Shown in pieces: positions 25,605 through 36,905 of a stretch of DNA of 64,000 nt (position 1 is its first letter; every line of letters begins with the position of its first letter). The notes beneath the pieces were generated by a model. That model made no database searches and had not been told where the DNA came from. It saw nothing but the letters and a program-made list of their open reading frames with translations. Location: assembly GCA_013399115.1 (NCBI GenBank), contig VXAA01003849.1, positions 606,338 to 670,337 of the forward strand, written 5' to 3'. A program made the position numbers and the translations under genes. Origin of the DNA: Anseranas semipalmata (Eukaryota; Chordata; Aves; Anseriformes; Anseranatidae).

Positions 25605-26040
25605 TGGCCTGATTTTCAATATTGCAGCACAAGCAATGGCAATCCCAGGCTCATGAAGACTCCAGGATGCTCACCATTTTTAGAATGAATCCATTTGTTT
25701 TGCTGCTGATATTTGTGGGTTTAAATCATATTATCCTGAACTTTAAAACAGTTCTCTCCTTCTGGATACTGCCTATAATGCCTAAATAAATGGTGGGAGC
25801 TGAGCGAGTAGATGCCTCTGCACAGGAAAGATTATGTACAACTTCTGCCAAGTACACAAGACAAACATGAAAACAAAGCTCATTTTTTCAAATGCCTTTT
25901 GTTTGCTGTTATTATTTGAAGCCAGGGCCACTAGCAAATTGTCAGGCGCAATTACAACCTCTTAAGGACTGTATTGCATGTTGACCTCGCATAATAGTTT
26001 TCATTTGAACTTCTTGTCTTCAGTCACTTTTACAACTTGC

Positions 26041-26832
26041 CAGAGTGTTCACTTGGGGTTAAAAACTCTTGTGCTGTGTGCCTGGGAGTCCTGCTTGCCA
26101 GTCTGAACAAGGTTTGAGCTATTTTCTAACATGGGCCAAGATACAACATACTTTTCCACTTCTACAGAGAATATTCATGGAGTCAGACAGCTTGCTCGGC
26201 TGTAGGTAGAAACTTGAAATTTGGCATGGAAATAGCTCTCATGAAGGAGAAGTGCTGCTGCTTTTTCTTGAGAAAATTACTTTTGATTTGACTGAGCTGT
26301 AAGCCTTTGAGCAAGTGAAGAATTGTTGTTTTTTTCTTCTCTGAGCTTGCAGGGTTTGCAGCAGAGGAAAGACTCCCTGTGCATATGGTTAATTTAGTGC
26401 AAGTGGAGAGGATAGTGCAATATGCTTCTGAAAATAGGTAGAGGCACCTGAGGCTGGGGCTTTATAAGGTATGAAGGACACATTGAAAGAACTTTCAATT
26501 TGTGTGAAGTGCAGGCACTAAGCCAAAGGCTTCCTCTCCTCAGCTCCTAGAGATCTCCTAACTGACGCTTATAACACAAACAAGTGGGTTTTCCTACACA
26601 CACAGTCATGTTTCTCTGCCCCAGAGAAACAAAAGAAGAAAAAGACTTTGTACAAATGTTTTTAACCTCTTACAGATTTGAAATGTTGGTTGCACTGCGG
26701 AAAATCCAGTAGGCCTATCACGCTATATATATCATGATCCAGGTGGCAGGTTCTGTATCCAATCTATCTCTTGTCACATCTGCTGCCTCAGTTTCTTCAC
26801 TTCTACTTAATAACAATCCCATATTTAAATCT
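26041..26832. other. Non-coding stretch, nothing recognised
   Basis: No gene, repeat family or RNA structure seen. The only notable frames (about 65-77 codons near 26718-26967) overlap on opposite strands. Confidence 0.5.
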
Positions 26833-27147
26833 TTAAAAATCCATCTTTGGGTATCTTGCACGTTTATAGTTTCCTCCAAATTCTTCTTTTTCAGCCATCT
26901 TTCCAAGGACAACACATTCCACCCAGTCCTTTACCAAATCTTTTTTTTTTTTGCAGACTTCCCATAGGGTCTCTACAGGCTCCTCTTCCCTAAAGTTCAA
27001 ACTGTTCCTTTGTACTTGATTGCACAGGACAGAAGAAAGGATCTGTGGTATGTTCCTTTCAGAACAGCTTTTGCTGCCTTTGCAGAAACCAGCTCTCCTG
27101 AGCTCTGGCAGTTTCTGCCTTGGCTCCAGCTCCCTCTGCACCTCCAT
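26833..27147 (-). other. Unassigned 104-codon ORF behind a TATA-like box
   Basis: A minus-strand frame of 104 codons starting MEVQRELEPRQ and ending in a Lys/Arg-rich tail (KRARYPKMDF). It is highly charged, with a KKKK run encoded across the A/T run at 26941-26952. I recognise no domain. What makes it worth listing is its ATG, 30 bases downstream of a strong TATA-like word on the same strand. It may be a decayed retroelement leader, a lineage-specific transcript or chance; chance is the most likely. Confidence 0.15.
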
Positions 27148-27176
27148 ACCTTTCTCGCTGACTGAGCCCTAAGCTT

Positions 27177-27185
27177 CCTTTTATA
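27177..27185 (-). promoter_or_regulatory. TATA-like box on minus strand
   Basis: Read on the minus strand the sequence is GCATATAAAAGGAAGC, a near-ideal TATA box with TATAAAAGG covering 27185 down to 27177. A start site about 30 bases downstream would fall near 27155, just before the ATG at 27147. On the same strand an exact octamer, ATGCAAAT, lies about 310 bases upstream (27497-27490). No CpG island is present. Promoter function is inferred from these words only. Confidence 0.25.
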
Positions 27186-27199
27186 TGCAGCTGTGTCAC

Positions 27200-30100
27200 C
27201 TAGCTGTCACCTCACGAGCAGATGTTCAATTCCATCACCCATGAAGCAGCTAAAATTGATGAACCCAATATACACTTAAAAGGCCAGCTCTATGACAGGC
27301 CTGAACGCTTTACGCTGTGCAATTTTACTACATAAGGCACTACCCAATTATAATTCCTCTGACATGTACGGATTGAGCACTCCCAACAGGAGTTAGCTCC
27401 AGCCTCACCAAAACACCCCACCATCAACCTTGGCTTGACTCCCTGCCTGCAAACGCCGGGACTGAAATTATGCCATGAGCAGCATTCTCATTTGCATGCA
27501 GTCAGGTGAACAAAAGGATGACAGCAGAGCATTACTGGAAGAAGAGGGCAACTAAGAAGACACAACAGGATGAGCAGTCTCAAAGGACAAATTATAGTCA
27601 TCCTTTGGGGACCCCCTTCCTGGTATGTATTGGTGACCATCTAAGTCCAGGTTCTCCTTCTGTAGTTGTGAGTGAATTGTAGGGGTAGCTGATCATTTCC
27701 TTCCTCCTGCGGTTGTACTCTTTGGACTATGTCTTGTTGCTATAAAGAGTATGTCCTTGTGCTGCTGAGGAAAAAGACCACTGTTACTGGTCCTAATGTT
27801 CTGCTGTTGTTCAGTGTAGATGTTGTGGTGTATGTCACCCACTCCCTCTCTATGGGGTTCTCCATCAGTCACTGGCATCCACACTCTCCCCAGTCTCTTC
27901 TGGGAGTCCTGTTCAACTCAAAGTCATCCAACCAGGTGTGCTCTGTGCTCCCAAATAAGTCCTGTGGTTCCTGCTTTCATGTGCTACATCTCACAATAAC
28001 TTCAAGCAATGTTTCAGTTCTTGCCACAACAGAAACCTTGCTTTAGGAGTGAATGATATATTTCCCTTCCTTTCGAAAACATTTTCAGAACCTTCTTTCA
28101 CCAGGATTTCCTCACCAAAGGCTGCAGCTGAAGATCAGAGTTCCACATCAGGGGTAGATCTATCATAGATCTATCTGTCATAGAAGGATATGATTACAAT
28201 TTTTGTATTTCTCCTGTCTTTATTACAAAGCTGTTTTCTCCAGAAATGCTCCTGAATAAACGTATCATTTATGCTTGCTCAGGCCTGCCTGTTGGCCTGC
28301 CCCAGTCACCTCTCCTTCGCTGCTCTGCCAGCGCCAATAACACTCCTGACCTCATTGGACTTGGTCCCTGCGGAGATTTCAGAGAAGGGTTGCTTTTCTT
28401 CCTTAGGCCTCTAGCTGCCAGGCTTCCCCAGTACAGACTGACAGAACATCAAAGCCAACTTATTCACTGCTAAATTAATTATGTTGTTAATTGGCTAACC
28501 TACGGCAGACCGTATAGAAAAAATGCTTAATAAGTGTGTGCTGGCAAGAGTGGATGGAGCTGGGCAACGGAGATGCACAGATTATGATAGTGGGATGTTT
28601 TCACCATAAAACATTGAAAGATGATGTACCATTGCATGTTGTAAAATGTTGCTATTCTTTGAAACTAAAACATCCTTTGGAATTAAATCATAGACTTGTG
28701 AGGACTGAGCTTAGGTAATCTCATCACTTTTTCATGATTAACTGTATGGTCTTAAGCATTGTCCAAGCTGCCTGATGCAGAGAGCTGCAGTGGCTGGATC
28801 CTGGGCCTTGAATCTGGTTCTAGCAAAAGGACAAAATGCCACTGTGAGCAATTAAAAAAAAAAAACAAACTAGAAGAATTTCCAGAGTTATAACATCTCC
28901 AGCAATGTGCTGCAATGAAAAAGGCCTAATTAAATTACCCAAATCATTTTAGCCCCAGAGCTTGAAAATGTCAGTAAATAAATAATTGGTTATGTGAAGA
29001 TTACTCTTTTCTGCTAATAGAGCACAGAAGAGAAGAAGCTAAGCCACTAGGGGTTCCTTCTTTGATCCATAGCAGGTAATAAAAACACAGACAATACCAC
29101 CAAAATGAAAAAAGAAATTTCCTTGCTTAGCTGTCACTCCTCTCCTTGCTTTGGATGGGAGGAAGGCAGATTATCACCTGTGTGTGCATGAAATTCAGTC
29201 TTGTTTGCAGTATGATTATATAAATGGCACTTTATTAAAAGCCAACTTTTATTTGCAGACTTTAAACTTAAAACACAGACAAGCTGAGGGATAGATGTAA
29301 AATCAATATAACTCTTCAAGTATTAGAGACAACATTTTGAAAGGCCCCTATTTAGACTGTGGTGAGTGATTTACTGATAAGGTTGTTCAGCTAATACATT
29401 TGCTGTTGATTTGCTGTACCTTGTCCATTAACACGACTGCAAAACGGGACAGAGAACTTTGTTTGATTCTGCTACAGGAATCTTATTTTGTCCTCTGAAA
29501 AAACTCTAGAGCGGTGTATCTGAAATGAATTTTATACAAGAGGACATCTAGCACCTAATGTTAAACCATAATGTGCTTTTACACAAGCAAAAAGTGCTGT
29601 GCACTTGAGATGATTTTTTAAAATCATGAACTGTACTAAAAATCTTGATTTATTTTGGAACAACTGGGTGCATAGAAAGCTCTAATAGTGTGTAAGCAAA
29701 GGTAATGAAATGCTCGGTTACCAAAAATGCAATTAACTACTTATTGTCCACATATGGATTCTGATCAAATTATGTATGACATCTGCAGTATTAATAATAA
29801 TAGTATTTTCTTTATGTTACATGGACTGAAGTGAGCCCAATAGCCATGAAACACAGTGCCAATATTTTGTTGATGGCCCCCTGATTTCTTACTACTTTAG
29901 GCCTGTAGCTTATCTGGTTTCTGGTTAGTGTTCTCAGTACCACCTAATAGCTGAATGTCATTCATCTCAGCGACAGTAGTTTGATGTCAAATGTGACTTA
30001 AGCTTTGAGGTTGATGGGTTGATAAGTAGCCCACCGTTTCCCCCTGTGGGAGATAATGTCTGCAACCATGCTGCCTTTTTACATTCAAAGGTCATGTCCA

Positions 30101-32822
30101 GTTGAAAGAGCAACATGTACAAATGGGAATTTAGGTACATGGTTACCTTTTGCCCCTGAAAGTATGGGGTGGTTGCGACACAATAAATACACAGGCTTTT
30201 ATTCAATCATACCTATTACTATGACTATACAAGCAATTTTAAAAAATATACACAGCTTTAGCTTAGGTATGTGTTTCTCTTTTATTAGATCCTTCCCCCA
30301 AAAAGTTAGCTTTTCAAAGCACAAATCAGTCAAACAAAGAAAAAAAACACATGCATAAACTGGACAAGTGTCTTCATATATACAGTCATGGTGATGGGCA
30401 GGGTAGAAGAACTCCTATATGGTTGGAAGGCAACAGATGGAAGTGCTTTAGAAATTCTTTTCTGAAGAGCTTTTTAAGTGAATTCAGCAATGATACAATT
30501 TTGCCCGTAATTTCTGTTTAGTATTTTAAGTCTCTCATTTTACTACCTACTCTAGAGATATGAAAAAATAAACTAAAATATGGAAAGAGGACATATAAAT
30601 GTATACTGATATAATGTTGAAAATGTGATGGAAAAGATTCTTATCACTTTCCAGTCTGTATTGTGAAAATATTCTTTTTAAGTTGTGATATTTGATGCAT
30701 GGGCACCATATTTTGGACCAATGTGAGTTTTAACAGGCAAGACCTAGTTTTGCCCAAGGAAGCATGGAGTTTATGGTGGTATCACTGCTAGACCTCTAAC
30801 TGCTGTTACCATTACACTTTACAGGGACACTAGTGATCACCTCTGTTGTGGGTGTAAAGTCTCCATGCACTGAGCTATTATGCACAATTTGAAGGGTGAG
30901 GGAGAGGAGGAAGAGGAGACAAGGCTGTACAACGCTTCATGACTGGCTTAAGGGATATTAAATCGACCTTAAATCCTTGCCAACCAGCTAGATGGATAGT
31001 GCACTGTTTCTAAAATTTGCAAGTCAAAGGGAGACAGGCCTAAATTCTTTCCACTATGAAACCCCCACAGTCCTCTGCCTTTCAGGGAGAAGCAAAAAGG
31101 AATGGAAAATTCCAAACTAACGAGCGCTTCATTTTTTTTTTTTTCTGCAGCACTGTGCTTAGAAAAATTGCACTCTTTTTTTTTTTTTTCTAAGGCAAAG
31201 AAGTAAAATTAAAGTTGTATGACTGTTATAAATATTACATGTTCAGGGTATCAAGAGTACCTGTAGTTCTCTGGTTTCTGAGGGTGTTTTTGAATTAACC
31301 CTTTTATAGATATAAGTTTTTTTGGGGGGGGGAAGGATAAGCTTAGTCAAATCTTACACCATTTGCTAAGAAGGGGTGAGTATCCTATTTTAAAAGAGCA
31401 CTCGTAGGACTAATAATTTTTGGTATTTGTACTTACACTTGTTTCTATAGATTATATCTGTTTTGTAGAAGTGGACTGTAGAGCAATGAGAGAAATAAGG
31501 ACTTGAATATGGTGAATAATAACTCAGGATATGGTGAACTTTTACTGAATTTCTCAAAGGCTCAAATTCCTTGGCTGAGACATCCTAAATCTGAAGGACC
31601 CATACTTTCCAGGATGCTTGAAAGCAGGCTGTCCTGCTGATGCGGACACGAGACATGCACTGTACAGTGTGCTGCCATTCAAGCAGTGGAACTCCCTTAG
31701 TTGTGAACTTCTCTTTAGCTGAGCACTGCTCTTGCAGGTGATGAGATGCTCCCAGATACACTTCCTATGTGGTCGAAGCTCATGTCTGGCTTTCTGCTGG
31801 GTCTTGTAGAGAGACTCTCTCTGCTTTCACTTCACATACTCGCAACATCTTCCTACATAAAATCTATCTGTAATTTAACCCATACTGTTCAGATTACAGC
31901 ACTGAAGAAGAACTTCCATGCTAAGCCAAAGTCAAAATGAATACTGCCCAACTTGCTGTATTTCCTCTCTTGATACTATGGATAATTTTTTAAAGCTGCA
32001 TCACTTCTGCGTCTCCATTGACTCCAATGAATTTACTCATTGGATCTAACTCTGCTTTACCCTGTCATCATAATACTCCACTCATGCACCCTAGCACCTC
32101 TCTGCCTGCCTCCAGTCTTCATTTTGCAGGCTGCTCACAGCCAGCAGTAGTGATGTCCTTTCATTTTCTTCATAATCTTTAGCTGTCTTTGGGCTGGTTG
32201 ATGTTCCCATAATTTAGGTAAATGCTACCCTATTTAAATAAATAAACACATTAAGTAGGTTGTCAGGTATTAACATAGACAAGACATCCCTAATTTCGTT
32301 ATTGTTCTGTGTATTAGTGTTTCAGGGGTGGATTTTTTCTGTGTACACCATTATAAGACTATTTTAGGGGAAATTAATACCAACTCTTAAATTCACTATT
32401 CTCTCTTTACTGCAGAAGGAATCAGTGATCTTTGAGAAAATGTACCATTGTGGATAACCATCAATAACTTTACTAATTATGTCACAGGCAAGAACAACAA
32501 TTTGAAAAGATGTTAAATTTTATATTTAATTTATGTGTCAGTTTTCAAAGAGTCCCCAACATGTATATCTCTTTAAAGTATTCACTTGCTTCAAAGCTAT
32601 TTTTGCCTCTGACCACTATCTGATGAGAAATTCACATGCGCTAAATATACCCATGATAATAATCTTGTTTTCAGTCCTCCACTAAAAATGCTGATGGCCT
32701 GAAAGGGATTTGAGTCCTCAGTGTAGCTTCTCTGCCATTATTTTTCCAGTGGATTTCAGGAGAAAGAAATGGTGAGAATGTTATGCAACAAATATTGCTG
32801 TAGTGTTGTTTACTAATCATTT
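27200..32822. other. Long non-coding stretch
   Basis: Contains an exact octamer ATTTGCAT at 27490-27497, an 11-bp tandem duplication TAGATCTATCA at 28155-28176, and runs of T at about 31131-31145 and 31177-31190. Frames of up to 105 codons (27729-28046, +) have no recognisable domain. The part near 28900-29000 has AT-rich homeodomain-like words. No gene or transposon recognised. Confidence 0.5.
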
Positions 32823-32900
32823 TGTCAATATAACAATCATATAGCAATAACAATATGTCAATATAACAGTAACAGTATATGTAATAATAACAATGTTTGT
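32823..32900 (+). repeat. AT-rich 33-bp tandem duplication, degenerate
   Basis: TGTCAATATAACA begins at 32823 and again at 32856, a 33-base period, followed by further AACA/ATA words. This is a short degenerate tandem repeat with no coding content. Confidence 0.6.
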
Positions 32901-32997
32901 CTGATAAAGGACTCTTAGTAAATAGGTGACTAGAGAAAGGGGTTGGAAGAAAAGAGTTGATTTGGCCCTCATATTTATAATACAGTGCCGGGTGTGA

Positions 32998-33002
32998 GTA
33001 GT
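32998..33002 (+). repeat. Target-site duplication, left copy
   Basis: GTAGT lies immediately before the LTR and is repeated immediately after it (34050-34054). The 5-bp size is what retroviral integrases of several ERV classes, including ERVL, produce. Confidence 0.85.
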
Positions 33003-34049
33003 TGTGGTGGTTTTACCCTACTGGGCAGCTGAACTCCACCTCCTCAAAGGAAAAGGGGGGAAAAAATACGATGGAAAGGGCTCAGGGGTTGAGATAAGGA
33101 CAGGGAGATCACTCACCAATTACCGTCATGGGCAAAACAGACTCAGCATTGAGAGATTAATGTAATTTATTGTCTATCACTAGTGGACTAGAGCAGTGAG
33201 CAGCTACAAGCAAACTAAAAACACCTTCCCCCATCCACCCTCTTCTGCCTCCTCCCGCCAAGTGGCGCAGGGGAAGGGGAATGGGGGCTGCGGTCAGTCC
33301 CTAACGCTGCGTCTCTGCTGCTCCTTCAAGGTCACTCTCTGCCCCTGCTCCACGTGGGGTCCCTCCCACGGGATGCCGTCCTTCCCGAACTGATCCTGCG
33401 TGGGCTTCCCACAGGCTGCAGCTCTTCAAGAACTGCTCCCATATGGGTCCGTACCACGGGGCCCATCCCTCAGGACCAAACTGCTCCAACACGGCTCCCC
33501 CACGGGCGGCAGCTCCCGCCAGGCCTCCTGCTCCTGCGTGGGCTCCTCTCCATGGGCTGCAGCTCTGGCCTGGGGCCTGCTCCCGCAGGGGCTCCCATGG
33601 GCCGCAGCCTCCTTCAGGCCACATCCACCTGCTCCATGGGGGCTCCTCCATGGCTGCAGCGTGGAGATCTGCTCCGTGTGGTACCCATGGGCTGCAGGGG
33701 GACGGCCTGCTCCACCATGGGCCTCTCCACGGGCCGCAGGGGAACTTGTGCTGCGGTGCCTGGAGCCCCTCCTGCCCTCCTTCTGCACTGACCTGGGTGC
33801 CTGCAGGGCTGTTTCTCACTCCTCTCTCCCAGCTGCTGTTCCACAGCAGTTTTTTCTCTTTCTTAAATCTGCTCTCCCAGAGGCCCAGCCAGCGTCGCTC
33901 CCTGCCTAGGCTCTGGCCAGTGGTGGGTCCCTTTTGGAGCTGGCTGGAGCTGGCTCTGATCTGACATGGGGCAGCTGCTGGGCTCTGCTCACAGAGGCCA
34001 CCCCTGCAGCCCCCCTACTACCAAACCCTTGCCACGTAAACCCAATACA
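33003..34049 (-). mobile_element. Solo ERV LTR, complete
   Basis: A 1047-bp element beginning TGTGGTGGTTTTACCC and ending AACCCAATACA, with the TG...CA termini of an LTR and a 5-bp duplication GTAGT on both sides. The ends match an abundant LTR family of birds as I remember it. Sense is probably the minus strand: in that orientation a TTTAAG TATA-like word lies near 33865, and AATAAA falls at 33171-33166, about 165 bases before the 3' end. The interior (about 33340-33760) is GC-rich and made of degenerate units of roughly 45-55 bp that share GGGCTCC and ATGGGCTGCAG words; these keep several frames open (up to 173 codons), which are not genes. No gag, pol or env sequence lies next to it, so it is a solo LTR left by recombination. 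The 5-bp duplication favours an ERVL-like class, but this is not certain. Confidence 0.88.
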
Positions 34050-34054
34050 GTAGT
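34050..34054 (+). repeat. Target-site duplication, right copy
   Basis: GTAGT directly follows the LTR terminus and is identical to 32998-33002, so no change has accumulated in either copy. Confidence 0.85.
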
Positions 34055-36820
34055 ATAATTTTGCCAATATGATAAATTTAGGGCAGAAAGGAGTTTTGCA
34101 AAATAGTGGAGTTGTTCAACCAAACATCAATTTGATTTTCAGGTCTCTGGGCTAGCTCTTGAAATATAGCCCATGGCAAACATCTCTAATCAGTATGAAC
34201 ACATAGTTCTTAGCTTGAAGTCTATTGCAAAGTCACATCAGAAAGAGCTGGAGTTGAATCCAGCTTTCTGCTAGAACAGACCTAAATGTCACTTTCCACT
34301 GGTTATTTTTGGCATGTTTAGGCCAGATGAGGTGTGCCTATATGATTGTGTCATGTTTTGGTAGCTAGACCACAGCTTTGTTAGAACTCTTGTGTCATTT
34401 CTGTGTTAGTCCTTCAGCTGAAGAAGTGGAAATTTTTGGTTCTTGCATCCAGTAGTACCTGATACAGCTCAGGTAGATGGCACACAGGGTTTGGGTACAA
34501 GGGCACTGTTAGTAACTGGTGGGCCCTCTGTTGTAGTGCCCCTCAGGAAGAAGGGTCACCCTACTACATGGTGCTTCATTGCCTTAGAAGTATTTATGTA
34601 GCCTACCAGTAGCAATGTGGGCATTTTTATCTCTCTCTGCCTGATCTGGTCTACATAGCAGACAGTAGCATCCTTGGTGTTCAGCAGACATTTCTGTGAG
34701 CTGAAACAGAGGAAAGCTGCAAAGAGATTCTGAAGGCTGTTGATGCAAACCTTTCAGATTACCAAAGAAAGATTGAAAAAAAAATAAAGAAAAGCACCAA
34801 ACAAAACAAACAAACAAACAAAAAAACCACACAAGATTTAAGAATATGGGCATAACTGCTGGAAAAAGGTGGAGAGGAATAACTGTGGATGTTACACCAA
34901 GCGTGGCTTTATTCCTGCATTGTTTTTCTGGTTAAGGCAACCTGGCAGAGTGGGAGTATTTTTGAGATTGTGAGCAATAGGGAAGATCAGGGCTAGTGTG
35001 TAGACAATATACAACACTACATTTGTGAGCTCCAAAAAAGTTATGAATCAATTTAATGAACTTACTTTTCCAGAAAACAGGTTCACTCTCAAATGTTTAA
35101 CTAGCATGGCCAGAACTAACTACTTATGAAAGGTAAATCTGTCTCCAAAATAGCACATGCTTTAAAGAACACAATATTTTTCCTTTTGTCACTTGATTTC
35201 AAATGTTTTGGGTATGTGCTGGTTTAGTTATATAGGTTTTCTTCTGCAACCACTAACTCTACAGGGATTTTCTTTTTATCACATGAAAGCTGATTCTCAT
35301 TTCAGGACTTGGTATTTAAAAAAAGTCATCAACTATCATTAGACTTTCAGTAAAATTATCAGCAAATGGTTTATAGGAGACTGCATTCTTCAGGGCACTG
35401 TCAATGAGGCACAGAGATGCTGTCACCCACAGGCCACCATTTCTGACTCCCAGGAGACGAAGGCTAATACAGTCACGCAGAACAGGAATTTTACTAGAAA
35501 TCTGAAAGAGCAAAACTTACTGCATACAAATCAGAGGTAGGCAGAGAAAATTAAAAACAAAACACTGATCAGAACCTAAACTCCTCATTTAATTTACTTT
35601 AATTTACTTTACTTTAATTTAATTTAATTTAATTTAATTTAATGTTATTTTTCAGCTCAGACCTAAGCATTTGTAACTTTGAGGCTGGCATATTTGCCTT
35701 AGTATAGATAATACCTATAGGATCTTTTTCTCTGCGGTTAATTTTGAGTTCTGTGAACCGTTCCTACACTTAATCTGTGAGGGTCTCCACTTTTGCGTTT
35801 TTATTCACGGAAGCAGGCGATGTCTCTTCTCTTTGCAGATTTGGGTGAATTTAGGATGGTATTTGCAAATTCCCATCCATGAAAACCATACCAACATTAG
35901 TGCAAGTTGTGTCATAAAGACTTTTATCTGAATATTTAGTGCTGGAACTAAATAATAATTCCTGTTATAAATAAAAAAGTATTTTACTTAATCACCATGT
36001 CAGAAGATGCAGGTAGATAAAAGAGTTTTTCTGGTAACATTCTGAATAAACGCATAATTTTAGTGAGCTGGTGAACATTTTCTTCCTTCTACTACCAAAC
36101 TGACAGAAAACCACAATGCAAATATATTCTTATAATTTGAAAACACATTCCTTCAACAAATATTAGACTTGGGTCAAGAAGTGAGGCAGATTATAGCTGT
36201 CTTTTTGTGTTTTATACTCAAGAGATGTTAGTTACCAGGAAAAACTAGTAAGGTGGCAGAGAACTGCAAAGAATTCTGCATTAGACATGTACAACTTATT
36301 TAGAAAATCCTATTTACTTTTGTATATGTTAGGTAAAAACAAATGACGTTTATTTTTGGCTTCCTTGTGGTACACTCTGCTAGTTCACATGGAGGTTTCT
36401 GAGAACTTAGCAGTAACAATAAATGTTTAAGCACATATTATTTTAAGAAATTAATTTTGTAGCCTAAACTAATGCCAGGTTTTCTTCATCTTGAAGTTTT
36501 ATTCATGTTTAAATGGAATTTGGTTATTTATATAAATAAATTTGGATTATTTGTCTGACTCATGGACATAAAAAGACACTTTGTGTCAAGTCCTGGGGGC
36601 TAATTTAGCCTCCTAGTGTAGGGAGAACCTTCAAATAAGATGGGGTTGTAATGTTCATGTACTAGCTCAAGGCGTGTGCTAGATGAATACAGATATGGCT
36701 AAAACACTTCGAATTCTGGGTCATTTCCAGCATGTGGAACAAGCTCTGAGAATTGTCATCCTTAGATAGGGGAAAATGTAAATATACTTAGTGCCCGCTT
36801 AACCAAAAAGTGAGTCAAGT
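34055..36820. other. Non-coding stretch with two simple repeats
   Basis: Holds a (CAAA)n run at about 34797-34826 and a TTTAA/TTTAC-based repeat at 35586-35643. A 16-bp perfect AT palindrome, TTATTTATATAAATAA, lies at 36524-36539. Open frames do not exceed 89 codons. No gene recognised. Confidence 0.5.
35586..35643 (+). repeat. (TTTAA)n pentanucleotide repeat with TTTAC variants
   Basis: The left half mixes TTTAA and TTTAC; the right half (from about 35614) is perfect TTTAA. Confidence 0.9.
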
Positions 36821-36905
36821 GAATCACAGAAGTGTTTAGGTTGGTAGGGTTGTCTGAATGCAGTCTGGTCTGGTCCTCTGCTTCAAAGCAGGGCTGACAA
36901 GAAAG
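36821..36905 (-). mobile_element. Decayed CR1 3' end
   Basis: GAATCACAGAAGTGTTTAGG followed by 'ttggtagggttgtct...gtctggtcctctgcttcaaagcagggc' follows the plan of a CR1 3' terminus read in reverse ('aatcatagaatggttt...ctagtccaacccctgctcaaagcagggc'). It is more divergent than the copy at 19.8 kb and has no frame left. Sense on minus. Confidence 0.55.

Larger units (their letters stand above)
24440..26040. promoter_or_regulatory. Candidate conserved regulatory block
   Basis: An AT-rich segment with no repeat signature and no useful reading frame, but with clustered homeodomain-like (TAAT/ATTA), octamer-like and FOX-like words. It holds the inverted octamer pair at 24490-24548 and a perfect palindrome at 25584-25604. 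The sub-block at 25860-26030 has non-repetitive, CpG-containing words such as GTCAGGCGCAATTACAACC that look constrained. This is an inference from sequence texture; conservation cannot be tested here. The alternative is ordinary AT-rich DNA. Confidence 0.35.

Noticed and set aside
27693..28046. Possible retroviral coding remnant
   Set aside because: Uniform texture and a 105-codon frame suggested it, but I could not identify any gag, pol or env motif or nearby LTR end.
33301..33964. Several overlapping frames of 120-173 codons on both strands
   Set aside because: They lie entirely inside the GC-rich solo LTR and compete with one another; they are composition artefacts.
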